This document shows, one piece after another, positions 20,356-32,053 of a stretch of 64,000 bases of DNA. Numbering within the stretch: the first letter of the stretch is position 1; each line of letters starts with the position of its first letter. This DNA is from Nereocystis luetkeana (taxonomy: Eukaryota; Sar; Phaeophyceae; Laminariales; Laminariaceae), in assembly GCA_031213475.1 (NCBI GenBank), contig JARUPZ010000016.1, positions 3,787,491-3,851,490 on the forward strand. Direction: 5' to 3'. Position numbers and translations under genes: made by a program. The notes under the pieces are model-generated. The model saw nothing but the letters and a program-made list of their open reading frames with translations, was not told the origin of the DNA and did no database searches.

Positions 20356-22735
20356 CTCGTGGGGTGTGTTTTTACTTGGTTCCAGATTTTACTCGTTTTT
20401 GACTGAAAACCGACCGGGTATCAGGTGCATACGATGCCCTGTACAAGTCGCCACAGAAACCGAGAAGCAAGACCGCATACTACCAAGAATAATTTGACTG
20501 AATGAGAAAACAACTCGTCGTCGAAAAATCGAGATCGAAGTCGAAAAAATAAAATGTCAGTAAGAGAGAAATAAGTTCAATCCAAGCAAGAAAGCAAGAA
20601 ATAAAAAAAAGGAAAACACACAAGAGAATACGCAGATTTTTGCAGATTGCAGGCTCGCAGGCTACGCGAAGGGTGTAGAACAGAGACCATAACTAAAAGA
20701 GAAACATACTCACTCCGCTACTAACGTAAGAACGTTTTTTCGTGGATGCCCGCAAGACGAGTAACACGAACTACTACTGCTGTGTTCTCAGGTACGAGCA
20801 TACAGCTGAAATAGCAATAGAGTAGACAAGCCGAAAGTTGGCACGGAAGGGAGGTAGACTCGGTGCATGGGTTTCTTTTTGTTTCCGAGGTTTTCTTCTT
20901 TCGGGAAAGTTATGAGTGATCCATGTTGAAGATCATGCTGCACATTATGGTCGAATGGCAAAAGAAATAGTAATAAGACGCGCATCGTCTGTTGTATCGT
21001 ATCAGCATGCGTACGGTTAATATATGTGCCTGTACGTACGCGGGCCTACTGTATGGGAGAGAGCTGTTGTTCATTTCCAGAATGCCCACTATTTTTTTCA
21101 AACGTTTTTTATCCCTCAGGCTTTTCTGGGCTTTTCCCCAAGAAGTAAGTATGTGATACAATATTTTCCTGATATATTTTTCGTCTGTCAAATCTCACAA
21201 ATCGTGGCAGAACGCCTCCCTACGAGTAGCTTTGTACAAATTTATAAAAAAAATCAAAAATTTGGAAACTCTGGAAAAAGCACCCCCGAAAATGAAGGCC
21301 AGCACCGCCCCCCCAAGAGGAAGACACTGACAAAATACTTCACCGCTGGATTACCTGGGAATGAGAAAGTCGGGAGCGGTTATTACGTTGTACGTAGTGT
21401 GGAACACAACCTTTCTCCAATATCAAGTTTACCAGCTTGGGCCAGAAATTCCGGTTACTTGTGGCAGGGCGCGTAATGCTGTACTACAGCTGAACACATA
21501 GAATAGGGAATATACATAGTGTATACAAGGGGGGCTCAGCCACTGCGGGCTGACGCCCGCCTGCGGCTTCGCGTATGCCCGTAATGTAGGTAAACGGAAG
21601 CCGACCGCAAAGCCGATTGTACTACTAAGCGGTTTACGGTAGAAATTAATGGAGAGGAGGCATTATTATTTTCATTATTCATGACGCTCGCCGTGATCGC
21701 CAGCTTCCTCGAGGTTGTTGTTGACGTTCTCCGTATGTATGTCTTTTATTTATGCTAGGCTTGTGACGTCCGCCCACGAAAAGTAAGACCACCGCCGTGC
21801 TGCCATACTTTACCCTGAACGCGTAAACTACAAATCTAAATGACAGCCCCTGTCTGACCGTCACGAGAGATGCAGGTAAGGTTGGACCTGCTGCAAGTAC
21901 TTGGTGCGACCGATCTATCCATACCGCAGGGGAACGCTCAAAATGCATACGTACACAGATCATATCAGTATGACGGCACTACTGTCGCTTCCTCATTGGT
22001 CCACTCGAAAGATAAGTACCACACCGTTCTTGCCAAATCAAAATCTGAACTCGTACAACACTACCAGGTATAGTTTAACGACAGTCTGATCGAAGCGTGT
22101 GCTGCAGATAAAGCAACCTACTGCTGAATGGTGCACCTCCTCGGCTCGATAGATGACTGCCTTGTTTACACTGCAACGTAACGCTCAACATGTACCTATC
22201 ATGTAAGTTGGAAGGCAATACTCAACACTATATATACCGATACCTGGTAGTAGTGCTATGTACCTGACTATTTTCTGGATGCCGCAGTAGTACGCTAGTA
22301 GTCTAGAATTTTCCCCTGGGCAGCTCCGCAACATTTTCGGCGTCGATGTTGGTATCGTCGGCCAGTAAGCTCAAGCATGCGGACGCCAACAAACAACACT
22401 ACAAATACGGTTATACTACAACTGACATTACTACAACATAGTACTACTGCTGGGCCAGTTTGTCCCTTTCCCGGCAGCCCACCACGCCCCCCCCCCCCCC
22501 AAAAAAAAAAAAGAAGAAGCAAAATATAGCCCTTTGTTCAGAAGACTGTCGGTATACCAGGTATATTATTTACCACACCGTACACAGGCTCGTGCTGCTG
22601 TGGAAACAAAAATCACGAGATAAACTACAAAAAAAGTGACGAGCACGGCAGGGCAGCGAGCCCCGTCTGGGCGCTGCGCGAGCCGCGCACGTTCTCGTTC
22701 ACACGAAATTTATGTTTGCAGCTTGCGGTAGAGAG
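20356..22735. other. No gene recognised; scattered repeat fragments
   Basis: GGGGTGTGTTTTTACTTG at the LINE border resembles the edge of repeat family Y. The 21040-21300 stretch (150-codon plus frame) shares GGCAGAACGCCTCC and TTTGGAAA words with the 8785-9400 cluster. TACCWGGTA sites lie at 22062, 22241 and 22555. Poly-C/poly-A runs lie near 22487-22515. No frame has a recognisable product. Confidence 0.4.
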
Positions 22736-22739
22736 GCTA

Positions 22740-23460
22740 TTTTTTTCCCGCATGCCCGAACTAAATGAGAACATCAGGCATCATCAGCCCGACCGAGCTT
22801 GCGGGAGAGAGCACACTTTATTCTCCCCAAAAATAAAAATAATTATAAACATATCTATATTTATTTGTGTATTTCGATCTCCTCCCCAGAACAGCTAATA
22901 ATTATTGTCGTTTGCGGCGGGTTAGGAATCTCTAAATGCTACGATGAAGTGCGTTGGTCGTACGGGAAACTGAGTACTCGCGGATGATAGTTTTCTTATC
23001 ATGAAGAGGTTCCTAACCCGCCGCAAACGATAAGACTATAACCTCTATTGAGGAGGATATCGAACTCAAGAAACGGCGAAGTGCGTTGGTCGTTCCGGAA
23101 AGTCGTGGGTAGGTAGTAGTGGATAGTAATATTAGGATAAGGGCGTTGGTCGTTCCGGAGAGTCGTGGATAGTAATTTGATATATCATTCAGGGATTCCT
23201 AATTAATACCAGGTATGCCACAAATGATAGTTAATAATTACAACCTCTTGGGTGGAGGAGATCGAAGTAAATATATATATACATCTGCCTGGTATATTTT
23301 CTTTTGGGGGGGAGGAGACCAATTATCTCGTATGCCCGAAAATGACTGGAAACATCAGGCATCTGATTCAGCCCGAAGGAGAAAATTGGCATCCCAATGA
23401 TATTGGCTTCTACCAGGTATACAGTATTCTCAAAGACATCTTGACGGATCAAAGGTAGGC
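22740..23460. repeat. Local repeat cluster with a 25-bp inverted repeat
   Basis: GTTTGCGGCGGGTTAGGAA at about 22910-22929 is inverted at about 23007-23026 (TTCCTAACCCGCCGCAAAC), leaving a loop near 80 bp. GCGTTGGTCGT followed by a GGAAA/GGAGA block occurs three times (22951, 23081, 23147). CGCATGCCCGAA...AACATCAGGCATC at 22749 recurs at 23331. TACCAGGTA lies at 23207 and 23411. Confidence 0.6.
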
Positions 23461-23489
23461 CTCACGAGGCAAAGATAGGCCGTCAACCA

Positions 23490-24060
23490 AAATCTGAGGC
23501 CACGATACTGTGATAAATCACGTACGTACTGGTAGCTTGCCAAATTGGGTGTCGATAACTCAATCAACTCGTCGAAGTTGGTATCGACCACTCTACTGGC
23601 CCACGAAACTTAGTATCGACCAATCATTTGGTACAACTCACAGATCGATACTGTGATATAAAACGTACTGGTAGCTTGCAGAATTGGACATACATGCCAA
23701 TGCCATGATGAATCACAGCAGTATTTAATATGACGGTTTGACGGGCCAATGGCAGTCCTGACGGGGCAAAGGTAGGATGCCAACCGAAATCTGTTATGAA
23801 ACCGCGTAATTGTAGCTTTCAAAATTGGGATGGATCACTCTACTCCTCGAAATCAGTATCGACCACTCAACTGGTCCCACTCACAGCTGACGTACTCACA
23901 CCCGCCCAGCCGGCAGCCAGGGCACGAAGACTGTTATAAATCAAGTATCGTCCACTCGACTGGTCAAACTCCCAGCTAGCTGGCGTACTCACACCCCGAC
24001 AGTCGGCAGCCAGAGCACGGCACAAGCACGCCAGAGGCACCGCCTCCGACACAGTCGGGG
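23490..24060. repeat. Degenerate repeats around TATCGACCACTC
   Basis: TATCGACCACTCTACTGG-like words recur near 23583, 23611, 23860 and 23945. CTCACAGCT(GACG)TACTCACAC and CCGGCAGCCAG-like words occur twice near 23880-24020. ACGTACTGGTAGCTTGC occurs near 23523 and 23664. No gene is supported. Confidence 0.5.
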
Positions 24061-24064
24061 TCGG

Positions 24065-26225
24065 GGATCACGATGAGGCAGTTCCGTCCCGTGAGGGTAG
24101 ACCTCATCTCGCGTTAGCACGAACAACGCAAAAAAACACGTCTAAGAAACGCTGAGGAGCGCTGAGAGCAAAGGGCCAACAATATCGTATCCATACCCAT
24201 ATATATATACCGTTCAAGAACAGCTGTGGGGTACCCGACATAACGCCACGCAGGATCTCTGTCCAGCCAACATCCCCGAGTTTCCGGAGGATTCTACGAA
24301 ATCTCTAGATGTTTTTTCGGAACATAAAAAAAACAGTCGTTATTTTAACGCGCCGTGTTTGGACCTTCAGCTGGTTCGTGCCTTCGCAGAGATTGAGTGA
24401 TTCGCCTTACTGTGTAGTATCCTATCTACGGCAGCTTGAGATCATCTTCAGATTGGCCGTCTGCGCTTTCTCATCAAAGAAGGCCTACACCTCGACTTTG
24501 AGGCGATTGAGTAGTCGAAAATGGCCGAGATCTGGGTTACACAAAATAAGCCAAACGCCAAGCCACACCTGAATGTTTGCACTTCACTTGGAGGCAGCTG
24601 CAGTTCCTCAAAAGCAACCACAGCCCGCAAAATTGGTGCACTCTCTTTTTTAGTCAAAGTTGCAAACAAGCAGCACAACGACTCGCAGAACCCCTACGTA
24701 AATGTTTCGTTTTCGCGCTCAGGGGCTTCGTGTGATGGCTACATCACCGAGGGAAACACTACTGTTTTTGCCGGCAGTTGGCCGATCTCCTGGCGGGTCT
24801 TTTGAACGTTTAGCTGACGGACCACAAAAACGTGCGGAAAGGGCAAAATGACGTTTCCGGTAAAGATATCAAGTTTTTGGGCCTAAAACAGTTCAAAAAG
24901 GGCTAAAAAGCCTTGGATTCTTGCTGATTTGCGGTGTTTTTTCTCTGAACTTACGTATACGTACCAGCACCGTTTTTTGCTCTATTTGCGAGTTTTTTTT
25001 TTTTGCGAAACGCCTACGCGCACCTACTTGACAACATAATCCTGAGAGATTCTGCGCCCCCTTAAGAGCTCCCGACTCAAGAGAATATATACGGAGAAAT
25101 GGGTCGAAACTGGGGAGGGCGGGGCGGCAAACAAAAAACAGAACCTCCTAGCTTGGCTGACCAATCCAGCAACTACCTCACCTCTGCTCTCAATCGCAGC
25201 AGTTACCTCGTGCTTACTTGCGCCCGACGAGGGGATGATGACCTGCACGCCATGCCTCTATAGAAAGGACTGCATGTAGGGGCGTCAGATCCCAAGCTGC
25301 CCGGCACCTTTTCAGTGGAGGGGCCCGGGAAAAAAGAAAGAAATAAAAAATATACAAAATGCTCCAAGGCGTGCGAAAGCATTTTCGATACGGGTGGGTG
25401 AACGTTTCCGAGAGTTTTACATGTTTCGCCGCGCGAAAAGGTATCCTCTCAAGCGGCGCTACGACGAGCGCCACTAAGAGTCTCGCCGTGCAAAATGAAT
25501 AGACTCATTCGAACGATGGTGTCAATAACTATCGAAGGTGTCTCAAATCAACTCATTTCGTTGGAGCACGTGGGACATCAACTCGAGGCTCCAAGATCAG
25601 CTGTTCGCGCGTCTGGATCATAAACCTTCCACTTTGCGCGTAAACGTAATGACCGTTCAATAGGTCGTATGTATGTATACACCAACAGTCCTTACACTTC
25701 CGCACCGAGTGAGTGGTACTGCTCGTTGTACGTTGTTATGAAATTCAACTTATTATTTTTCTTCTTCCAAACCGGTTCGCTCTACCCGGCTTTTACACGA
25801 CGCCCCTCCTTTACGATAGCCCGGCCCCCCTGCGCCGTACGGCAGCACGCTGCAGCACGAGCAGCAGCAGCAGCAGCATCAGCAAACAGCGGCTGCACTC
25901 GTTCAAATCTAACCTATTTGTGTGTGCTGCTTGTTGTACGTTTGGGTTCACTGGTATCGTTTCCCGCACGCAGAGGGCCCCAAATTGTTGCCAGCGCAGC
26001 TTCTCTTCCTCTTTTACTGTGGTCAGCGTCTCTGATCTTGGGGTTTGTTCGGTTCTGCCCCACCTCGTGTGAGCGCACACGGCCTAATACCACTCGTATA
26101 CTGCTGCACGAGCGGCGTCTGCTGCAGCGGCTGCATCGGAGTGTTCAGCGAAAGAAAAAGAAAAACACTATTCTGGGCCGATCATAGTACTCTATCAAAT
26201 GACGATTTTCAGGGGACTACTCGTA
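24065..26225. other. No gene recognised; two unassigned ORFs
   Basis: A 95-codon frame at 24521-24805 (+) starts MAEIWVTQNKPNAKPHLNVC and has ordinary composition but no family I recognise. A 172-codon frame at 25669-26187 (+) passes through a (GCA)n run at 25857-25880 and is rich in Ala, Arg and Ser. Either could hold a piece of a gene. No splice signals or homology cues support them. Confidence 0.25.
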
Positions 26226-26229
26226 CTAT

Positions 26230-26720
26230 GTGTTTTTTATAGCACCCCGGTGCTATCTCCCCGATGGGTGCGTTCTCTCCGATGGGGGTGCGGAAACGCA
26301 ATTAAATCATGCCGTTCTTCTATTTTGGCGCACCCCCGGCGCGATCTCTCCGATGGGTGCGCTGCTGAATCGCAATACACCGGGCCGTACTGGGGCAACG
26401 GTGCTGCGTACATGCACCCCGGTGCGATCTCTCCGATGGGTGCGATACCTAAAACGACTTGACCTACCATGCGTTGGTAAAGCACGTTTGAGAGGAGTGG
26501 CGCACTGGTGATATCTCATCGGAGTATGAAAGAAATGAGAATATTACCTACTACAGACCCGCTGCGGTGGCCCTCAAATTTATATTTGTGTCGGAAGATC
26601 GCACCGGGGTGCGATCTCTCCGATGGGGTGCGAACACACGATTAAATGTTTCTACCTTGTGTTTTTATCGCACCCCGGTGCTATCTCTCCGATGGGTGCC
26701 AACCTTCCGATGGGTACGAA
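26230..26720. repeat. Interspersed array of a CACCCCGGTG...TCTCCGATGGGTGCG motif
   Basis: The block GCACCCCGGTGCGATCTCTC then CGATGGGTGCG, or close variants, appears about six times between 26238 and 26720 (for example near 26244, 26327, 26416, 26604 and 26668) with different spacers of 30-90 bp. CACCCCGGTG is nearly palindromic. Frames through it repeat RSLRWVR-like or SPMGA-like peptides, which are repeat artefacts. Confidence 0.7.
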
Positions 26721-26762
26721 CCTTCGCATGATTACGGTACTCTATGCTAATCCCCGATACAG

Positions 26763-27377
26763 ATGACACGCCTTATTTTTTCTATCAATAAACATTGTTT
26801 TGTTCGTTCGTTTGCGGGGGGCGTTGCCTCGTCTACAATCGAAACTACCCTATCAACTTCCCATTATAACTTTCTCGTTTCGCGGATTTTCCCCAGAAAC
26901 GCAAAAAAAAATGCGATGGGTCCTGCAGCACTATCGTCTGGTATCATGTATGATAAGGTTGCATCGCTTGTCCATATGATCGAATCGTCAATACCAGCGG
27001 CGCGCGCGCAGGCCCTCCGCTTGATTGTGCCGCTAGGGGCGCCCCGACTCCTAGAGGCGACCGTACCTCGCGTGCGTAGCTTAAATCAACTTCTGGCGCG
27101 ACAAAGCCTTCCACGACTTGAAATTAGCTGGCGACTTCGTGTTGATCTCGGCTATCTCGGTGAGTCGGCTCTGTCGACTGGGCGAATAGAGCTCTGGTGG
27201 TGCACGGCGCTTTCTGCGACCAGCCACGGCCTGGGAATGGCCCTGGAGATGACCCCGATCTATCCTAGACAGAGTCGAGTGGCGACACGGCGCGCACGGC
27301 TCACACTGTGCGCCTGCCTGATGTTCGACGACGATGCGACATTTTTCTGCGATCCGGGAAACTCATGTTCCAGGTAG
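26763..27377 (+). CDS. Unassigned 204-codon ORF
   Basis: This is the longest single frame in the first 30 kb that is not a simple repeat or a retroelement. The middle part (from about residue 50, MGPAALSSGIMYDKVASLVH) has mixed hydrophobic and basic composition and fairly even codon use; a DDDATFFCDPG segment lies near the C-terminus. The first 50 residues read like non-coding AT-rich DNA and could be intron ending at TTTTCCCCAG (about 26899). I recognise no domain. It could be an exon of a host gene, a decayed transposon ORF or chance. Confidence 0.25.
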   Translation: MTRLIFSINKHCFVRSFAGGVASSTIETTLSTSHYNFLVSRIFPRNAKKNAMGPAALSSGIMYDKVASLVHMIESSIPAARAQALRLIVPLGAPRLLEATVPRVRSLNQLLARQSLPRLEISWRLRVDLGYLGESALSTGRIELWWCTALSATSHGLGMALEMTPIYPRQSRVATRRARLTLCACLMFDDDATFFCDPGNSCSR

Positions 27378-27379
27378 TT

Positions 27380-28020
27380 ACCCGGGGCTTCAAAGTTTCC
27401 GCGAAGCGCTTAGTAAAATACAGCGATCTGGGGATTTTCCCGGAGCGAGAGAAAAAAACATCCACTTGATGCTGCCCCTCTAAGAGCGGGCTTCTGGCTT
27501 AGCGCGGAAATTGTACAGATAAGAGTGATTTTCTTGTTCTCGCCTATTTTCTCTGAAATCGGATATATAACGCATGAGCAACAGTGAGGAGACCCCGATC
27601 TCTTGTTTTTCTCGAGCCGTGTTTTTTTAGGCATGTACCTGGTAGGTGGTAGAAATACAAGGCGACCCGTGGCAATGGTTCGTCTCAGTTTGGGTATAGA
27701 AGCGCACGTGCGCACATGTCTTGACGGGCTACAGCAGTAAACCTGGTATTATATCATATCAGGTAGATACATGTGATACGTGGAAGAACAGTCTTCTGGT
27801 TAGTCTACAGCATTTATTATTATTGACCAACTAGCAACTAGTGTCGTGAGGTGAGGAATGGAGGATATATGGCGAGGAAGGGGGTGGTGACGGAACGCCC
27901 ACTCCAAAGAAAGGTGACTACACAGGTCGCCATTTCGAGGAAGGTGTCGCGCTTCAAGCTCCAACTTAGGGACCGCCAGAAAGCAGGAAGAAGCAGGGGG
28001 CGGGGGGGGGGGGGGGCGTC
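27380..28020. other. No gene recognised
   Basis: Contains TACCTGGTA at 27636 and a poly-G run near 28001-28015. A 100-codon frame at 27851-28153 enters the 3' part of the reverse-transcriptase remnant on the opposite strand. Confidence 0.4.
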
Positions 28021-28021
28021 C

Positions 28022-29457
28022 TCATTTGTTGATTGCCTCTGTCATTTTACCATTGACGACGCCTCCCTTTCGAGACGGAGTACCGTTCCTACTCCTGATA
28101 GATACACCTCCAACCTTTGGGCGCCCATTACGCTGTTTCCATATCTTACATAAATTTTGTTGCTAGAGGCGTTTTACGGTATAGGCTCATCTTAAATTTT
28201 CCGAGGCTCCTCACTTGAGGAGCTCCATATCTCATCCGACAAATGACCTCAGCAAAAATGAAATAGCTTCCCGATGAAAAATCCCATGCCCCAAGTATAC
28301 AAAAACGTCATTTTTCGAAACAAGATTGACGTTCCGACGGTTTTGGGTTGAGGAGGCCCGTCAGTCAGAAACAAAAAAGCGGAAATGTGCTACCCCTATC
28401 GTAGAAAGCGTCGCTAATGTTATCTCCTTCCTGTTTAGCCGCCTGTAGCCACCATCAATCCCCTAGTATAGCGACCGTTTTTTAGCTGCTACCTAGTGTA
28501 TCAAACTTCTCCATATCACATTCGTCTATTTCCCTCATCTCTTCCAATACACCCCGTTCCTCCTTGTACATTTCACGTTCTCGTGCTATGCGAATTCTAC
28601 TCTCTATTGCTTTGCCACACAGGCACATATCTGTGCGTCTACTTCCTCCCCCTCCCGGCCACTGGTATATATCTTTCTTCTTTCTGGCAGGTCCAGATCA
28701 CCTACGCGAAATCGCAGTTTCAGCGTTTTCGCGTAGTCTATCGCGCCGTGCAAATACCTTTTCCTTCCTATCCCTTCCCTCAACCCCCCGTATATATATG
28801 TCTGGGTGTTTTTCCGATACCGTCTTGTCTCGTAGCGAAAGCCTTTCCCTTCGTTCTATCCTTTCTCCAACTTGTGCGTTGTACGTCCCAAACTTCCCGA
28901 CGGCCAGGGCCTCTTCTTGGTTCCCCCCTATATCCTTCCATACTTTTTCAACTACGCTAACCTACCTTTTCCAGCTTCCCCTTTGGTTGTTTTCTCCCAT
29001 ACTGCTCTACCAACTATGGCTTGCAGCCTCTTTTTTTGGATGTTCCTTACTTTATTTTTCGATTTCAATTTTTCCCCGTCTCTATTTCTCTTGAGTGGGT
29101 GTATTCCCAGTTCTGCTTTTAATGCTGTAGTACTTTAGTCGTACTCGAGCATCTTAGGATTTTTTTAGCTGCTGTCATATGTACGGTTTCGTTCCCTTCC
29201 CATACTTCTCCTGTATATTCTAGCTTTGGTAATATCACAATTCATCAGGATACATCTCTATCCTACAGTAGTGTCAAGGTGCGAGTCTCTTTGGATCGCA
29301 TCCATGTTGCCTACGTGTGCTCCACCCCTTCCTATTACTTTTTGCTATATGTATATCCCAAGGACAGTCTCTTGGTATATCTACGTCAAGTTACGTATAC
29401 TGGTCTACGATGGACACCTAATGTTTTCCCCACGTGTAACTGAAAGTTGTTGGGTTC
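28022..29457 (-). pseudogene. RT-B retroelement, C-terminal part (decayed)
   Basis: Minus-strand translation in changing frames gives FSYTWGKH and VSIVDQYT near the Copia border, then KFGTYNAQVGERIERRERLS, TLKLRFRVGDLDLPERRK, DGGYRRLNRKE and finally SRNGTPSRKGGVVNGKMTEA with a stop at 28022-28024. The order fits the post-polymerase region of a LINE-like reverse transcriptase different from LINE-A. Many stops and shifts show it is dead. It is split by a TIR element (28169-28410), and by the Copia element from its upstream part at 34940-35280. A further 3' fragment lies at 42555-42745. Confidence 0.6.
28169..28410. mobile_element. Non-autonomous TIR element (family T), copy 2
   Basis: Reverse-complement homologue of 6279-6617 without the inner 98-bp element. 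Left end GCGTTTTACGGTATAGG and complemented right end GCTTTCTACGATAGGGG are similar. RT-B codons lie on both sides (AKQEGD-like on the right, the IWKQRNG-like block on the left), so it entered an existing retroelement. Confidence 0.6.
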
Positions 29458-29864
29458 TGTTTGAATACGCTTGCTGTGTAACGTGGCCTATGTAACCGCG
29501 CGGCGTGCCCCTATGGCGTAGGTCGAGGAGCGAAAGCTTAATACTTGTACCATAAACCAAGCACAACACACACCAGGTGGATCAATACCGATCTGTCAGA
29601 GACCTCGCCACAAAAACCACACACAGGAGGTAAGCCGCACCAAGATTGTCATCGGCTGCACCACTCACGTATAGACAGGCAGTATCGTTATCAGCAAAGC
29701 CTGGGCCGTATCATTGACATCAGCGACTGCTCCCGGGGGAGAAGCTCCATCCCTCCATCCACGAGGTATACTAAATAATGCCCCGATACATAATACGAAA
29801 CCCGACAATACATGAAACCCCCAATATCCGTAGACCTGTATCAAGCTACCGCATACCACAAACA
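29458..29864 (-). repeat. 3' LTR of the Copia element
   Basis: The LTR at the left edge is the downstream one in element orientation. It matches 34528-34934 at 395 of 407 positions by my count. TG...CA ends are intact. The bases immediately inside (29865-29875) read as a short polypurine tract AATAGGGGGGA on the element strand. Confidence 0.95.
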
Positions 29865-29875
29865 TCCCCCCTATT
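29865..29875 (-). other. Polypurine tract of the Copia element
   Basis: AATAGGGGGGA lies directly next to the 3' LTR in element orientation, the position used to prime plus-strand DNA synthesis in LTR retrotransposons. Confidence 0.6.
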
Positions 29876-29915
29876 CGGTGCGCGATACGATAGGTCCCGA
29901 ATATCTTATCATCAA

Positions 29916-30085
29916 TTGCCAGGTGAAACGACAAGCCCCAAATTCCATGAATAGATCATTGCCAAGGTAAGACGGCAACTCCAAATCCCATCCTTCATCG
30001 TTGCCATAGTAAAACGGCAATCCCAAATTCCACACTTCAGAATCGCCAATGTGAAACGGCAATCTCGATACCAAATCTCTCAATC
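29916..30085 (-). repeat. Four imperfect 42-bp (14-codon) tandem units in the Copia 3' region
   Basis: Units start at about 29916, 29959, 30001 and 30043 (spacings 43, 42, 42). On the element strand three units stay in one reading frame and give LPFHIGDSEVWNLG, LPFYYGNDEGWDLE and LPSYLGNDLFMEFG, inside a 102-codon frame at 29871-30179 that starts with a hydrophobic segment (LRLLDFSLLIVSVLIYF). This lies after the RNase H stop, where Copia elements normally have no gene. Confidence 0.6.
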
Positions 30086-30584
30086 TCGATCCCAGTGGAG
30101 ACCTCCTAAAATATATCAAGACAGAAACTATGAGAAGGGAAAAATCCAACAAACGTAAGTATGTTGGTAAAACCTTCAAACCAAATCAATAACGCAGTCT
30201 TCACATAGATATCGTACCGCCCGATAGCATCGGCCCCCCTGTTTTGCACTCTGGACATCTCAAATCGAACTATAATAGACCCCCTGCTATTAATGGGTGT
30301 TCACTCCGGGAGTATGCAAAGGTCAACAACATAATGCATCTGAATTTAGAAGTACTATGAATACTAGTAATTTTGGGTCCCCTGTACGTTGTGCATACTT
30401 GACCAGTAGCCAACTGTGTACGGCACAATTCATCAAGACCATCGGCATACCCTATTGGCGTATTAACATTACTCAACGCATGAGTACATCCCAATATTTT
30501 CTCCAATTCCCTAAAAATCACTCTTCTCCGTTCTCATCACCCAATACCCCAAAATATCCGAAACCAAGAAATAAATGAAAGAAA

Positions 30585-31853
30585 TCACCCCAAATTCATC
30601 ACAAAGTTGAGATGAAAGCGGAACGCTTCCGTGGGCAAAGGCTTCGTGAGGAAGTCAGCATGCTGCAATGCCGACGATACGTGGACAATCTCGAACTCCC
30701 CATTAGCAACACGTTCCCGAAGGAAGTGATGGCGGACATCAATGTGCTTACTGTTCGGAGTGGTCACAGGGTTTTTCGAAAAATGTATCGCCCCCTGGTT
30801 ATCTTCCTTCACCGTGGTACATCCAACATCGCGGTCCGGAAAAATAAAACTCCAGAGATAGCGCATGAAAATCGCCTCGCGGAAACCGGTGGCCATCGTC
30901 GCATACTCTGCCTCTGTGAACGAGAGGGTAATGGATTTCTGCGTCCTAGAGTAGAACAATGCACAGGCACCAGCGCACATGATAACTCCACCAGAGACAG
31001 ACCTCCCGTCATTGGCCTCGTGCGCGTAGTCCTCATCCACGTACAACTCCAACTGAACTCCATTACTCAAACCCCTCTGGAAAGTTATACCGTACGTACT
31101 CGTAGATGCAATGTACGTAAGGATGTGCGACGCTGCCTGCCAATGCAATAACTTGGGTGCTGCAGAGTATCTTGCCACCGCCCGAACCGCGTTAGAGATG
31201 TCCGGGCGGGTCTGATTCGCCAGCCACATCAAATGCCCTACTAACGACCGAAAAGGCTCATCGACGTCTGGTTCATCCTTGCCAAACACCTCAAGCTTTA
31301 GGTCAACCACCGCAGGAAGACACTTGCCGTGGGTGACACCGAACTTCGCTACGGTGCTTTTAGCGAAAACCTGCTGTGATATCGTCAATGTCCCTGCATC
31401 CCAGTCTCGAGAGAATCGGCAACCTGCGTACCATCGCAACTCCCCCAGGTTGTTGATAGGAACAAACTGGTTCAGGTCCTCACAAAACTGGTCACACTTA
31501 CTCTTAAGCCCCATCGAAAATATGTCACCCACATGCACTACTACTACGATAGAAACGGCCCACGCCTCCACCAAACGCATGACACACGCATCAGCCTCAC
31601 ACTGTTCGAAACCAAGACCCCTCATATCACGTACCAAGTGATGATGCCATTGCCACGACGCCTGCTTCAAACCATACAGGCTGGGACATAACTTGACCAC
31701 TTTACCGGGCATCGACCCGCACCCCTTGGGGAGGCGCATGTAGACGTCCTCGCTCAACTCTGATTCGACAATCGCCTGCTCGGCATCAAGATGGCATAAA
31801 TCCAATCCCAACTCACACGCGACGGCAAACGAATGCTCGCAACGGATGGGCAC
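30585..31853 (-). pseudogene. Copia reverse transcriptase (C-terminal part) and RNase H
   Basis: A long open frame of 422 codons begins inside the RT. Visible blocks are [75 protein letters not shown], and an RNase H with YVDEDYAHE, SFTEAEYA, EDNQGAIHFSKNP, KHIDVRHHFLRE and ADFLTKPLP. RNase H acidic residues (Asp, Glu, Asp) are present. The RT catalytic box reads HVGDIF where Copia elements have YVDDI-like, so one catalytic Asp is lost. The frame ends with a stop near 30585. Confidence 0.9.
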
Positions 31854-31984
31854 GGGGAATAAGTCTCGAAATAGTCAACTCCTGCACGCTGTCCAAAGCC
31901 CCTCGCTACTAACCTTGCCTTTGCCCGCACTACTCTGCCAAATTCGTTAACCTTCCAAGAATAAACCCACTTAGCAGAGATCAC
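31754..31984 (-). pseudogene. Copia reverse transcriptase, N-terminal block
   Basis: [20 protein letters not shown] followed by [20 protein letters not shown] and [12 protein letters not shown] is the conserved beginning of the Copia RT (KWVFKxK...[24 protein letters not shown]). A frameshift near 31850 separates it from the rest of the RT. A break near 31985-32054 separates it from the preceding SYREACEDEH...WFHAMGTEF block. Confidence 0.9.
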
Positions 31985-32053
31985 GTTGATTCCGTTTCGT
32001 TGCTATGTGCCTCTATCCTTCTCATCCACCACAGCACCGAACGTCTTCGCGCG

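Noticed and set aside
28496..29138. Plus-strand ORFs of 154, 176 and 88 codons
   Set aside because: Antisense shadows of the decayed RT-B coding region, which reads on the minus strand.
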